Positions 50,847-60,013 of a stretch of 64,000 bases of DNA are shown in pieces. Source of the stretch: Bacillota bacterium (GTDB lineage: Bacteria > Bacillota > Clostridia > Oscillospirales > Oscillospiraceae). Under the pieces are notes generated by a model, which was not told where the DNA came from, ran no database searches, and saw only the letters and a program-made list of their open reading frames with translations. Every line of letters begins with the position of its first letter. The first letter of the stretch is position 1. Both the position numbers and the translations under genes were made by a program. The stretch spans positions 1 to 64,000 of the forward strand of contig JAETOJ010000001.1 in assembly GCA_021768085.1 (NCBI GenBank), given 5' to 3'.

Positions 50847-51871
50847 CATTCCTGATTCAGCAGACGCTGATCTACGCGGTTCCCCTGATGATCGTAGCGC
50901 TGGCCGGCGTGTTTGCCGAGCGCAGCGGCATCATCAACCTGGCGCTGGAGGGCATCATGATCTTCGGCGCGTTCATCGGGGTGCTGTTCGTCCAGATCAT
51001 GCAGCAGACCGGCGCCTTTGACGGGGCCAAATCCGATGGAAACTGGCTCGCCCTCCAGGGGCTCATGCTGCTGACCATGCTGGTGACGGCGGCAGCAGGG
51101 GCATTGTTCTCCCTGCTGCTGTCCTTCGCCTCGGTGAATCTGCGGGCGGATCAAACCATCGGCGGCACGGCGCTGAACCTGCTGGCCCCGGCCCTGGTGC
51201 TGTTCCTCATCCGGATCATCGCCAACCAGAATACCCTCTATATCGACGGCGACGCCGCCAGCTGGTTCATGCTGCGCAAGTCGGATCTGGGCTTCGGCCG
51301 GAACGACGACCTGGGCTTCCTGGGTGAGACCTTCCTTCACCGGGTCTACCCCGCCACCTATGTGTGCATCCTGCTGTTTGTGGTGCTGTCCATCATCCTC
51401 TATAAGACGAAATTCGGCCTGCGGCTGCGCTCCTGCGGCGAGAATCCCCAGGCGGCGGACTCCCTGGGCATCAACGTCTATCAAATGCGGTACGCCGGCA
51501 CCTCTATCTCCGGAGCGCTGGCGGGGATCGGCGGCTTTGTCTACGCTTTGACCACCGCCAACTGCTCCTCCAACGGCGACGTGGCGGGCTTCGGCTTCCT
51601 GGCCCTGGCCGTCATGATCTTCGGCAACTGGAAGCCGCTGAACATCGCGGGGGCGGCCCTGCTGTTCGGCCTGTTCAAGTGCGTGGCGGCCTCCTACACC
51701 TCCATCGACATCAACGGCGACGGGGTATATCTGCTGGCCAACATCCCCATCAGCCCCCACTTCTACCGGATGCTGCCCTACCTGATCACCTTGATTGTGC
51801 TGGCCTTCACGTCCAAGAAGTCCCGGGCACCCAAGGCGGAGGGCATCCCCTACGACAAGGGCCAGCGGTGA
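50843..51871 (+). CDS. Nucleoside-type ABC transporter permease 2 (NupQ-like)
   Basis: A 342-aa permease with about nine spans. FAERSGIINLALEGIMIFGAF near the N-terminus and ADSLGINVYQMRYAG (about 205) are the signature of the second permease of this transporter class. ATGA overlap with permease 1. No BMP-family substrate-binding lipoprotein gene lies before or after the three genes, although in most genomes one does. Confidence 0.93.
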   Translation: MTFLIQQTLIYAVPLMIVALAGVFAERSGIINLALEGIMIFGAFIGVLFVQIMQQTGAFDGAKSDGNWLALQGLMLLTMLVTAAAGALFSLLLSFASVNLRADQTIGGTALNLLAPALVLFLIRIIANQNTLYIDGDAASWFMLRKSDLGFGRNDDLGFLGETFLHRVYPATYVCILLFVVLSIILYKTKFGLRLRSCGENPQAADSLGINVYQMRYAGTSISGALAGIGGFVYALTTANCSSNGDVAGFGFLALAVMIFGNWKPLNIAGAALLFGLFKCVAASYTSIDINGDGVYLLANIPISPHFYRMLPYLITLIVLAFTSKKSRAPKAEGIPYDKGQR

Positions 51872-51898
51872 AACGCATAAACCGTCCTCTCCGGGCGT

Positions 51899-51908
51899 AG
51901 GGTGGTAC
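51899..51908 (+). other. T-box core-like sequence AGGGTGGTAC upstream of cysK
   Basis: The 74 bases between the permease stop and cysK contain AGGGTGGTAC, identical to the core of the T-box antiterminator, but it continues GG instead of CGCG, no complementary strand follows, and no space exists for a specifier stem. It may be a remnant or coincidence. Confidence 0.25.
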
Positions 51909-51945
51909 GGATCAGACGGGGCAAAAACCCCAGGGAGGGATTTCA

Positions 51946-52881
51946 ATGGAACACATCTACACATCCGCCGATCAGCTCATCGGCCACACACCTCTGCTGG
52001 AGCTGACGGGGCTGGAGCGGGCCGAGGGGCTGGAGGCCCGGTTGCTGGCCAAGCTGGAGTATTTCAATCCGGCGGGCAGCGTAAAGGATCGGGTGGCCAA
52101 GGCCATGATCGACGACGGGGAGGCCCGGGGCGCGCTGCGCCCCGGCGGCGCCATCATCGAGCCCACCTCCGGCAACACGGGGATCGGCCTGGCGGCGGTG
52201 GCGGCGTCCCGGGGCTACCGGGTGATCATCGTCATGCCCGACACCATGAGCATGGAGCGCCGCCGCCTGATGGCGGCCTACGGGGCGGAGCTGGTGCTCA
52301 CCCCCGGGGCCCAGGGCATGGCGGGGGCCATCCAGCGGGCGGAGGAGCTGGCCCGGGAGATCCCCGGCAGCTTTATCCCCGGCCAGTTTGAAAACCCGGC
52401 CAACCCCGCCGCCCACCGGGCCTCCACTGGCCCGGAGATCTGGGCGGACACCGACGGGCAGGTGGACGTGTTCGTGGCCGGCGTAGGCACCGGCGGCACC
52501 ATCACCGGCGTGGGCGAGTACCTCAAGAGCCAGAACCCCAACCTCCGGGTGGTGGCGGTGGAGCCCGCCTCCTCCCCTGTCCTCAGCCAGGGGCGGGCGG
52601 GGAAACACGGCATCCAGGGCATCGGCGCGGGCTTTGTGCCCAAGGCGCTGAACCCCGCCATATACGACGAGATCCTCCCCGTGGAGGACGAGGACGCCTT
52701 CGCCGCCACCCGGCGGCTGGGGCGGACAGAGGGCGTGCTGGTGGGCATCTCCTCTGGAGCGGCGCTGTGGGCGGCTCTCCAGGTCGCCAAGCGCCCGGAC
52801 AGCCGGGGCAAGACCATCGTGGCCCTCCTCCCTGACGGCGGGGATCGCTACCTGTCCACCGCCCTGTTTGATACGAATTGA
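51946..52881 (+). CDS. cysK: Cysteine synthase (O-acetylserine sulfhydrylase)
   Basis: A 311-aa PLP enzyme making cysteine from O-acetylserine and sulfide. The PLP lysine is in [11 protein letters not shown] (about 43), SGNTGIGLA (about 73) binds substrate, and [13 protein letters not shown] (about 180) binds phosphate. It is of the short CysK type without a C-terminal CBS domain. ATG 51946 follows AGGGAGGG. It lies in the same direction as the ABC genes, 74 bases downstream, but is probably a separate unit. No cysE is next to it. Confidence 0.96.
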   Translation: MEHIYTSADQLIGHTPLLELTGLERAEGLEARLLAKLEYFNPAGSVKDRVAKAMIDDGEARGALRPGGAIIEPTSGNTGIGLAAVAASRGYRVIIVMPDTMSMERRRLMAAYGAELVLTPGAQGMAGAIQRAEELAREIPGSFIPGQFENPANPAAHRASTGPEIWADTDGQVDVFVAGVGTGGTITGVGEYLKSQNPNLRVVAVEPASSPVLSQGRAGKHGIQGIGAGFVPKALNPAIYDEILPVEDEDAFAATRRLGRTEGVLVGISSGAALWAALQVAKRPDSRGKTIVALLPDGGDRYLSTALFDTN

Positions 52882-52890
52882 GTAAAGAAG

Positions 52891-52931
52891 GCCCGGACTG
52901 TCGAGACGCGCGGCAATCCGGGCTCTTTTTT
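52891..52931 (+). terminator. Terminator after cysK
   Basis: GCCCGGA (52891-52897) pairs with TCCGGGC (52917-52923) across a 19-base loop, followed by TCTTTTTT. Confidence 0.85.
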
Positions 52932-52971
52932 GCCGTTCAGAAAAAATTTACCCATCCTTGGAAAGTTATAG

Positions 52972-53000
52972 GTGTCAAACGGCCCCGGATGATGTATAAT
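52972..53000 (+). promoter_or_regulatory. Promoter of the yfmF-yfmH-lgt-folD unit
   Basis: GTGTCA (52972-52977), 17-base spacer, perfect TATAAT (52995-53000). The -35 box is weak. Confidence 0.5.
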
Positions 53001-53057
53001 AGAAAATTAAGACAGCCTCCGCGTCTCCGGCGCGGAGTTCAGCCAAGGAGGAAAGCC

Positions 53058-54350
53058 ATGGAACAGCAATGGAAGCATCTGGCGGAGGGCGTGGAACTGC
53101 TGGTGAACCGGACGGACAAGTTCAAAACCGGCCTGCTCAGCGTGACCCTTACCGTCCCCCTGCGCCGGGAGGACGCCACCGCCGGAGCTCTGATCCCCGA
53201 GGTGCTCTACCGGGGCAGCAAAAACTATCCGGACATGGAGCGGCTGTCCGCCGCCACCGACGGGCTGTATGGCGCGTCCCTGGGCCCCGCGGTGCGTCAG
53301 CGGGGGGAGAGCCAGTGCATCAGCTTTTTGTGCAGCGTCATCGACGACCGCTACGCCCTGGACGGCGGGGCGGTGCTGGAGCCCGCCGCCGCCCTCATGG
53401 GGGAGGTGCTGCTGGATCCGGCGGTGGAGCACGGCGTGTTCCGGCCGGACTACGTGAAAAGCGAGGGGGCCAATCTGGCCGACCGCATCCGGGCCCGGGT
53501 GAACGACAAGCGGAGCTGGTCTATCTTCCGGCTGATTCAGGAGATGTGCGGTCAGGAGGCCTATGCGGTGGATAAGCTGGGGGACGCGGAGGAGGCCCTG
53601 TCCACCACCCCGGAGGGGCTGTGGGCGGACTACCGGGCCCTGCTGGATCGGGCCAAGGTCACCTTCTACTACGGCGGCTCCGCCCGCCCGGAGCGGGTGG
53701 AGGAGACGGTGCGGCGGGCCTTCGCCCCCCTGATTCATGGGCGCAGCGCCCCGGTGGAGTGCGCGGTTCCGGCGGAGCCGCAGGGTTCGGTGCGCACCGT
53801 CACCGACGAGCTGGACGTGACCCAGGGCAAGCTGGCCATGGGCTTCCGCACCGGCGGGGTGACGATGGACAGCCCGGACTACCCCGCCCTGCTGGTGTGC
53901 AACGCCCTGTACGGCGGCAGCGCCAACTCCCGGCTGTTCCTCCACGTCCGGGAGAAGCTGAGCCTTTGCTACTACGCCTCCTCCCTCATCGACAAGCTGA
54001 AGGGGCTGCTGGTGGTGTCCTCCGGGGTGGAGTTCAGCGACTTCGACCGGGCCCAGGAAGCCATTCTCGCCCAGTTGGACGAGCTGCGGGCGGGCCGGTT
54101 CACCGATGATGAGCGAAACGCCGCCATCCGCACGGTGGTGAACAGCCTCCGGGGCCGGCTGGACAGCCAGGGGCAGATGGAGGACGACTGCGTGACCAAG
54201 CTGGTGTACGGCGTACAGCCGGATGACGGCGGGGCGCTGATCCAGTCCGTGGAGCGGGTAACGACGGAGGACATCGCCCAGGCCGCCCAACGGATCCAGC
54301 TGGACACGGTATACCGCCTGACGGGAAAGGAGGGCGCGGCCCATGGTTGA
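53058..54350 (+). CDS. yfmF: M16-family protein, inactive member of the YfmF/YfmH pair
   Basis: A 430-aa M16-fold protein. The zinc motif HxxEH is absent: the matching region reads IPEVLYRGSKNYPDME. The second half carries the RxxY-type FRTGGVTMDSPDY and GSANSRLFLHVREKLSLCYYASS segment, which in these pairs completes the active site. In Bacillus the homologous pair is needed for modification of elongation factor P. ATG 53058 follows AAGGAGG. It overlaps the active partner by eight bases, implying a 1:1 complex. Confidence 0.9.
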   Translation: MEQQWKHLAEGVELLVNRTDKFKTGLLSVTLTVPLRREDATAGALIPEVLYRGSKNYPDMERLSAATDGLYGASLGPAVRQRGESQCISFLCSVIDDRYALDGGAVLEPAAALMGEVLLDPAVEHGVFRPDYVKSEGANLADRIRARVNDKRSWSIFRLIQEMCGQEAYAVDKLGDAEEALSTTPEGLWADYRALLDRAKVTFYYGGSARPERVEETVRRAFAPLIHGRSAPVECAVPAEPQGSVRTVTDELDVTQGKLAMGFRTGGVTMDSPDYPALLVCNALYGGSANSRLFLHVREKLSLCYYASSLIDKLKGLLVVSSGVEFSDFDRAQEAILAQLDELRAGRFTDDERNAAIRTVVNSLRGRLDSQGQMEDDCVTKLVYGVQPDDGGALIQSVERVTTEDIAQAAQRIQLDTVYRLTGKEGAAHG

Positions 54351-55614
54351 GCGCAATTACCCCGCCCTGCGGGAGACAATTTGGCACGGTGTCCTGCCCA
54401 ACGGGCTGAACGTCTATGTGGACAGGCGGCCTGAGTACGGCAAGCAGTTCGCCTTTTTCGCCACCCGCTACGGCGGCATGGATCTGCGCTTCCGGGGGGA
54501 GGACGGCGAGTGGGTGGACACACCCCAGGGGGTGGCCCACTTCCTGGAACACAAGATGTTTGACACCGAGGACGGCAACGCCCTCCAGCGCATGGCCGCC
54601 CAGGGGGTGGATCCCAACGCCTACACCACCCCCTCCATGACGGGCTACTTTTTCGAGGGCGTCCAGGGCTTTGAGGACAATCTGCGTACCCTGCTGTCCT
54701 TCGTGTCCCAGCCCTGGTTCACCGACGAGAGCGTGGCCAAGGAGCAGGGCATCATCGGCCAGGAGATCCGGATGTGCGAGGACGACCCCAGCCACGAGGT
54801 CTACTACCAGCTCATGGAGGCCATGTACGCCAAGCACCCCGTCCGCATCCGGGTGGCGGGGACGGTGGACTCCATCGCCCAGATCACGGCGGACACCCTC
54901 TACCAGTGCCACCGGACCTTCTACCGGCCGGGGAACATGGTATTGTGCGCCGCGGGGGACGTGGATCCGGAGCGGGTGGCCGCCATCGCTGGGGAGGTCC
55001 TGGGCCAGGAGCCCTCCGCCGCCATCCCCTCCAGCCACGGCGAGGGGGAGCCCAACCGGGTGGTGCGGCGGTATGCCCAGCGGGCCATGCCCGTGTCCAT
55101 GCCCCTGTTCGAGCTGGGCTTTAAGGGCAACCCCGCCCCCAAGGGGGAGGGCCTGCGCCAGCGGCTGGTGGCGGAGCTGGCCTGCGACGTGCTGTTCAGC
55201 TCCTCCGCCCCCCTCTACAGCCAGCTCTACGAACAAGGACTCATCAACGGCAGCTTTGACAGCAGCTACGACGAGCTGCCCGGCTGCGCCTACCTCATCG
55301 CCGGCGGGGAGAGCCGGGATCCCGGTCGGGTGCTGGACGAGGTGCTGAAGGAGGCCGGCCGCCTGGCCCGGGAGGGCATCGATCGGTCGCTGTGGGATCG
55401 GCTGAAAAAGGCGGCCTACGGCTCCATGGTTCGGCGGCTCAACTCCCTGGATGACACCTGCTTCGAGCTGGCCCAGGCCCATTTTGACGGCGAGGACTAC
55501 CTCAGCTTTCCCCAGGTGTTCCAGAGCATCGAGCGCTCGGACGGAGAGGAGTTGATCCGCTCCTGGTGCACCGAGGACAGGGTGGCGCTGTCCGTGATCC
55601 GGCCCCTGGACTGA
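54343..55614 (+). CDS. yfmH: M16-family peptidase, active member of the YfmF/YfmH pair
   Basis: A 423-aa zinc peptidase. GVAHFLEHKMFDTEDGNA (about 63-80) carries HxxEH, and EQGIIGQEIRMCEDDP (about 138) gives the downstream Glu ligand. PNGLNVYVDRR near the start is typical. Together with the inactive partner it should form a heterodimeric chamber. It starts inside the yfmF end. The next gene, lgt, follows after 28 bases. Confidence 0.93.
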   Translation: MVERNYPALRETIWHGVLPNGLNVYVDRRPEYGKQFAFFATRYGGMDLRFRGEDGEWVDTPQGVAHFLEHKMFDTEDGNALQRMAAQGVDPNAYTTPSMTGYFFEGVQGFEDNLRTLLSFVSQPWFTDESVAKEQGIIGQEIRMCEDDPSHEVYYQLMEAMYAKHPVRIRVAGTVDSIAQITADTLYQCHRTFYRPGNMVLCAAGDVDPERVAAIAGEVLGQEPSAAIPSSHGEGEPNRVVRRYAQRAMPVSMPLFELGFKGNPAPKGEGLRQRLVAELACDVLFSSSAPLYSQLYEQGLINGSFDSSYDELPGCAYLIAGGESRDPGRVLDEVLKEAGRLAREGIDRSLWDRLKKAAYGSMVRRLNSLDDTCFELAQAHFDGEDYLSFPQVFQSIERSDGEELIRSWCTEDRVALSVIRPLD

Positions 55615-55642
55615 CCCACTACAGAAAAAGAGGAATGACCAA

Positions 55643-56740
55643 ATGATCAACACGGTAACCTTTCCCGGCCTGGGGCTGGAATTTGAACTGAACCGGGTGG
55701 CCTTCTCAGTGTTCGGCCACAATATCTATTGGTACGGGGTGATCATCGCCACGGGCTTCCTGCTGGCGGTGGCCTTTGGGCTGTGGAAGGCCCCCAGATT
55801 CGGGCTGGATCCCGACGACATTGTGGACGCCATCTTCTATGTGGTGCCCTCCGCCATCATCGGGGCCCGGCTGTACTACGTGATCTTCAACCCGTCCGTG
55901 TGCTACAACGCCGACGGCTCCTTTAGCCTCCTGCGGGCCATCGCCTTCTGGGACGGGGGGCTGGCCATCTACGGCGGGGTCATCGCCACGGTGATCTCCG
56001 CCCTGATCTTCTGCAAGGTGCGGAAGGTGGACTTTTGGAGCGGCATGGACATCACCTCCTACGGCCTGCTCATCGGCCAGCTCATCGGCCGGTGGGGGAA
56101 CTTCGTCAATGTGGAGGCCTACGGATCCACTACCACCCTGCCCTGGCGGATGTGCTCCCAGTCCATCGCCAACGAGCTGTGGAGCAAGGGGCTGCTGGAA
56201 AGCCAGGAGGCGTACCAGGATATCCTGGACGGCACGTTGGGCGTCCACCCCACGTTTTTGTACGAGTCTCTGTGGAACCTGCTGGGGTTTGGGCTTCTGC
56301 TCCTGCTGATGAAGAAGGGCCGGAAGTTCAACGGGCAGATGTTCCTCAGCTACGTGATCTGGTACGGCCTGGGCCGGGCGGCCATCGAGGGGCTACGTAC
56401 CGACAGCCTGTACTTCTTCGGCACCCCCATCCGCTCCTCCCAGATGCTGGGGATTGTGTCGGCGCTGGTGGGGATCGGGCTGTTTGTCCTGCGCCTGAAA
56501 ACTGCGGGTCCCGCCTCCCCTCCTCTGGCAAAGGGCGCCAAGCCCGCGGCGGAAGGAGCGGAGAACCCCGCCCCCTCCCCTGCCCCACCGGAACAGATCC
56601 CAGCGAAACCCGCCCCGGAACCCGTGGAGGCCCACCCGGCGAGCACGGCGGACGACGCCCCGGCTGAGACAGCGGAACCCCCCGCGACCGCGGAGGAGAC
56701 AAGTAAGGAGGAGACAGACAATGGCGGCGACAATCATTGA
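55643..56740 (+). CDS. lgt: Prolipoprotein diacylglyceryl transferase with long tail
   Basis: A 365-aa membrane enzyme that attaches diacylglycerol to the lipobox cysteine of prelipoproteins. Seven spans fill residues 20-290. Core motifs are GGLAIYGGVIA (about 98), GRWGNFVNVEAYG (about 150) and HPTFLYESLWN (about 203). The last 75 residues form a cytoplasmic Pro/Ala/Glu-rich tail absent from most Lgt proteins. ATG 55643 follows AAAGAGGAA. The final 20 bases overlap folD. Confidence 0.96.
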   Translation: MINTVTFPGLGLEFELNRVAFSVFGHNIYWYGVIIATGFLLAVAFGLWKAPRFGLDPDDIVDAIFYVVPSAIIGARLYYVIFNPSVCYNADGSFSLLRAIAFWDGGLAIYGGVIATVISALIFCKVRKVDFWSGMDITSYGLLIGQLIGRWGNFVNVEAYGSTTTLPWRMCSQSIANELWSKGLLESQEAYQDILDGTLGVHPTFLYESLWNLLGFGLLLLLMKKGRKFNGQMFLSYVIWYGLGRAAIEGLRTDSLYFFGTPIRSSQMLGIVSALVGIGLFVLRLKTAGPASPPLAKGAKPAAEGAENPAPSPAPPEQIPAKPAPEPVEAHPASTADDAPAETAEPPATAEETSKEETDNGGDNH

Positions 56741-57569
56741 CGGCAAGGCCCTGGCGGCCAAGGTGAAGGACGGCGTCCGGCAGGAGGCGGCCCAGCTGCC
56801 CCGGAAGCCGGGGCTGGCGGTGGTGCTGGTGGGGGACGACCCCGCCTCCCGGGTCTATGTGAACGGGAAAAAGCGGGACTGCCAGGAGTGTGGCTTCTAC
56901 AGCGAGGAGTACGCCCTGCCCGCCCAAACCACCCAGCGGCAGCTTTTAGAGCTGGTGGCGGAACTCAACGGCAGGCAGGACATCGACGGCATTCTGGTGC
57001 AGCTCCCCCTGCCCAGGGGCCTGGACGAGCGGGAGGTGCTGCTGGCCATCCACCCGGACAAGGACGTGGACTGCTTCCACCCCTTCAACGTGGGCCGGCT
57101 CACCATCGGCGACCCGGTGTTCCAGCCCTGCACCCCCGGCGGCGTGATGGAGATGTTAAAGGAATACCACATCGACCCGGCGGGCAAGCGGTGCGTGGTG
57201 CTGGGCCGCTCCAACATCGTGGGAAAGCCCATGGCCCTGCTGCTGCTCCACGCCCACGGCACGGTGACGGTGTGCCACTCCAAGACGCCGGACATGGCGG
57301 CGCTGGCTTCCTCCGCGGACATTCTGGTGTCCGCCGTGGGCAAGACAGGGCTGGTCACCGCCAACATGGTGAAGGAGGGCGCGGTGGTCATCGACGTGGC
57401 CATGAACCGCAACGAGGCGGGCAAGCTGTGCGGCGACGTGTGCTATGCTGAGGCGGCGGAGAAGGCGTCCTACATCACCCCGGTGCCCGGGGGCGTGGGG
57501 CCCATGACCCGGGCCATGCTCATGAAAAATACCCTGACGGCGGCAAAGCTGCATCAGGGCATGGACTAA
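56721..57569 (+). CDS. folD: Bifunctional methylene-THF dehydrogenase/methenyl-THF cyclohydrolase
   Basis: A 282-aa one-carbon enzyme giving 10-formyl-THF, the cofactor used by PurN and PurH. The catalytic lysine is in YVNGKKRDCQECG (about 44), with DGILVQLPLP (about 92), NVGRLTIGDPVFQPCTPGG (about 116) and GRSNIVGKPMA (about 160, NADP site). ATG 56721 follows AAGGAGG and overlaps the lgt tail coding sequence. Confidence 0.97.
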   Translation: MAATIIDGKALAAKVKDGVRQEAAQLPRKPGLAVVLVGDDPASRVYVNGKKRDCQECGFYSEEYALPAQTTQRQLLELVAELNGRQDIDGILVQLPLPRGLDEREVLLAIHPDKDVDCFHPFNVGRLTIGDPVFQPCTPGGVMEMLKEYHIDPAGKRCVVLGRSNIVGKPMALLLLHAHGTVTVCHSKTPDMAALASSADILVSAVGKTGLVTANMVKEGAVVIDVAMNRNEAGKLCGDVCYAEAAEKASYITPVPGGVGPMTRAMLMKNTLTAAKLHQGMD

Positions 57570-57605
57570 AAAAGCTCCCGGCCGGTATCTCCGGCCGGGA
57601 GCTCT
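57568..57605. terminator. Terminator between folD and the VanZ-like gene
   Basis: AGCTCCCGGCCGG, loop TATCT, CCGGCCGGGAGCT (57573-57603). On the minus strand it is followed by TTTTTT, an ideal end for the VanZ-like gene; on the plus strand it has only CTTGT. Confidence 0.88.
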
Positions 57606-57612
57606 TGTCATA

Positions 57613-58170
57613 CTATGTGCGCAGAGCGGCCACCTGTCTGGGCAGAAGGGCCTGTACGAGCAGGGCAAGCAGCGTCCCCGCCAGCACCCCCAGGAAGTTG
57701 AGCAGGATATCGTCCACATCAAAGCTCCGCCCGGTAAGGGGCTGGAGCAGCTCCACCGCCAAGATGAAGCCCAGCCCCACGGGCAGCACCCGCAACCCCC
57801 GAAGCCGTTCCCAGATCAGCGGAACCAGAAAGCCGAAAGGAACCAGCATGAGCACGTTGCCCAGCATCATGGCCCACACCCAGTTCCCGGCGATGTACCG
57901 CCCCTGGGCAATGGCCAGCAGAGTGGAGTCAAGGGCATAGCTTCCGGCGGCGGGGTCAAACCGGAAGGGGAGGAACGTCAGGGACAGCACCGCGCAAAGA
58001 TACAGCGCGAACAGCGCCAGGGCCGTCTCATGGGGGCCAGACCGGCGGACAAGCACTCCCCCGCGGCACAGGAGGTATCGCAGAAGCGCGAACAGGGCCA
58101 TGCCGATCAGCAGGGCGGGCAGCTTGTTTTGAACGAAGGAAAGCGCATAATCAAACAGCATAGCCAGCAT
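57613..58170 (-). CDS. VanZ-like family membrane protein
   Basis: A 185-aa protein with four or five spans and the VanZ pattern: LTFLPFRFD after the third span (about 65), NVLMLVPFGFLVPL (about 103), EllQPLTGRSFDVDDILLNFLG (about 140). VanZ proteins occur in teicoplanin resistance and in many unrelated genomes; the general role is unclear and no van genes are nearby. ATG 58170 follows AAAGGAGG. Convergent with folD. Confidence 0.88.
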   Translation of the reverse strand: MLAMLFDYALSFVQNKLPALLIGMALFALLRYLLCRGGVLVRRSGPHETALALFALYLCAVLSLTFLPFRFDPAAGSYALDSTLLAIAQGRYIAGNWVWAMMLGNVLMLVPFGFLVPLIWERLRGLRVLPVGLGFILAVELLQPLTGRSFDVDDILLNFLGVLAGTLLALLVQALLPRQVAALRT

Positions 58171-58340
58171 AGGAAATACCTCCTTTTCCCCAGAATACCA
58201 CAAATAGGAACAGCTTTCAAGAACAATCCGGATAAGGCGACAGGAACAGGCCCAATCCTGCTTAAAAAATTTTCCTGCCCGTCAACAATTTGCCCCCGCC
58301 GATTGTGTAATAGACAGAAGGACGAGAGGAAGTGATCCCC

Positions 58341-58838
58341 GTGGTACGGCGCGTGTGGTCAAAAGAGGAGCTGGCCGACCTCTACCGGCGGCGCTTCGGC
58401 ATGGTCTACCAGATCTGCCTGGTGCTGATGAAAAATGTGCCCGACGCGGAGGACGCCGCCCAGACCGTCTTTCGCAAGGCCATGGAGCGGGCCGAACCCT
58501 TCCGTGATCCGGAGCACGAGAAGGCATGGCTCATCGTCACCGCCCGGAATGAGTGCAAAAACCAGCTCAAGCACTGGTGGCGCACCCGGCGGGCCGGCGA
58601 GGAGGCGCTGGAGTCCCTGGCCTGGGAAGATCCCCGGGACGGGGAGGTGTGGGAACAGGTGGCGGCGCTGCCCCAGGCTCAGCGGCTGGCGCTCTACCTT
58701 CACTATTATCAGGGCTATACCACCGGGGAGATGGCGGAGCTGCTGGGGGAAAACCCCTCCACCGTGCGCTCCCGGCTGGTACAGGCCAAGAAAATGCTGA
58801 AATTAAAGCTGGAGGAGGAAGGGTATGGACAGGCGTGA
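58341..58838 (+). CDS. ECF-type RNA polymerase sigma factor
   Basis: A 165-aa sigma-70 family member with region 2 (LYRRRFGMVYQICLVLM, then DAEDAAQTVF, about 12-45) and region 4 (LPQAQRLALYLHYYQGYTTGEM, then NPSTVRSRLVQAKKML, about 110-155). GTG 58341 is preferred because GAGAGGA is about ten bases upstream; GTG 58332 is too close to it. The anti-sigma gene overlaps the end by 14 bases. Target promoters are not identified in this window. Confidence 0.92.
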   Translation: MVRRVWSKEELADLYRRRFGMVYQICLVLMKNVPDAEDAAQTVFRKAMERAEPFRDPEHEKAWLIVTARNECKNQLKHWWRTRRAGEEALESLAWEDPRDGEVWEQVAALPQAQRLALYLHYYQGYTTGEMAELLGENPSTVRSRLVQAKKMLKLKLEEEGYGQA

Positions 58839-59961
58839 CTTGAACCGGATGTTTGACGCTCTGGCCCCCGCCCCGGGGCGGGAAGCGGAACTGCTGGACG
58901 GGCTCCTCCGGAACGACACAAGGAGGAGACGACCGATGAAAAACTGGAAACGAACGGTTATAGGCGTGGCGGCGGCCGCCCTGCTGGTGACGGGGGCCGC
59001 AGCGGCCACGGTGACCGGGGTCAGCCAGCGGCTGCTGGCCTATCTCGGCGTGGCGCCGGAGAACTCCCAGGCCGCGGAGCTGCTGATCCCCGGCGCCATG
59101 GCGGTGGATATCACCAAGGAGGACAACGGGGCCGTGTTCCACGTGTCCCAGGTGCTGCGGGATCGCACCTCCATCATGGTGCTGATCGACTTCACCGCCC
59201 CGGAGGGTACCTCGCTGTGGATGGGAGAACGGGACGGCGAGGAGCCGTGGGGCTCAGGCGGCGGCTTTTATAAAGGCGGCGACCACTATTTTATGGATGA
59301 AGCCGGGGAGAAAATCGACCTGGGCATCTATTGCAACTATACCTACGATTGGGAGTTTTTGGAGGACGATGATCCGGCGGATAACCACGTGTCCGCCATC
59401 TTCCTGGTGAAGCTGCCCCAGGGCGGACTGCTCGATGGGAAGGCGGCCTCCATGCGGCTCCCAGCCGGCCCCTTGAGTTACTCAACTGTGAATAAGGAAA
59501 CAGGGTGGCCCCGCGGGTTTACACTCTGCTCCGGCAATTGGAGCTGCGACGTCCCCCTGCCCCAGAAAGACATCGGCTGGAGCCAGCAGGCGGATACTTT
59601 CGTGACCCAGCTGGACGGGGCGGATATCACGTTGAAAGAGGTCTACCTGTCCCCCGTGAACCTGCTGGTCACCTTTGGCCGGGAGGGCGGCGAGAAGCTG
59701 GTCGGCGATGTGGAAACGCGCTGGTGGTACCTGTTGAATCTCAGTGAGGACGATATCACCATCAAGGACAGGGATGGGAACCTCGTCCCCCTGGCCCCGG
59801 CCTATTTGGGCAGCGGGAACATCGGGGAGGAAGCCCTCCTTATGTACCGCCTGGCTGAGGTCACCGACCCGACCCGGCTTCAGGGCGGCAGCGTCACCTT
59901 CAACCTGAGCTGCGGCGCCGTCACCCTTCCGCTGGATGATCTGGCCCCGGTGGAGCCGTAA
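58825..59961 (+). CDS. Membrane-bound anti-sigma-like protein (DUF4179-type)
   Basis: A 378-aa protein: a short cytoplasmic part of about 42 residues (DRRDLNRMFDALAPAPGREAELL), one span (about 45-62), and a large external beta-rich domain. The plan matches DUF4179-type regulators that partner ECF sigma factors in Clostridia. The cytoplasmic part would hold the sigma factor and the external part would sense an unknown signal. The start overlaps the sigma gene, so synthesis is coupled. Confidence 0.8.
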   Translation: MDRRDLNRMFDALAPAPGREAELLDGLLRNDTRRRRPMKNWKRTVIGVAAAALLVTGAAAATVTGVSQRLLAYLGVAPENSQAAELLIPGAMAVDITKEDNGAVFHVSQVLRDRTSIMVLIDFTAPEGTSLWMGERDGEEPWGSGGGFYKGGDHYFMDEAGEKIDLGIYCNYTYDWEFLEDDDPADNHVSAIFLVKLPQGGLLDGKAASMRLPAGPLSYSTVNKETGWPRGFTLCSGNWSCDVPLPQKDIGWSQQADTFVTQLDGADITLKEVYLSPVNLLVTFGREGGEKLVGDVETRWWYLLNLSEDDITIKDRDGNLVPLAPAYLGSGNIGEEALLMYRLAEVTDPTRLQGGSVTFNLSCGAVTLPLDDLAPVEP

Positions 59962-59979
59962 CACCGCAATGCGGAAGCA

Positions 59980-60010
59980 AAGCCCCGTCCCGGTATCCGG
60001 GACGGGGCTT
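59980..60010. terminator. Hairpin between convergent anti-sigma and nth genes
   Basis: AAGCCCCGTCCCGG, loop TAT, CCGGGACGGGGCTT. Very stable stem but short U-runs on both sides. Confidence 0.7.
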
Positions 60011-60013
60011 CGC

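Noticed and set aside
57613-58170. Glycopeptide resistance through vanZ
   Set aside because: Only the VanZ fold is present; no vanR, S, H, A or X genes are near, and VanZ-like proteins are widespread outside resistance clusters.
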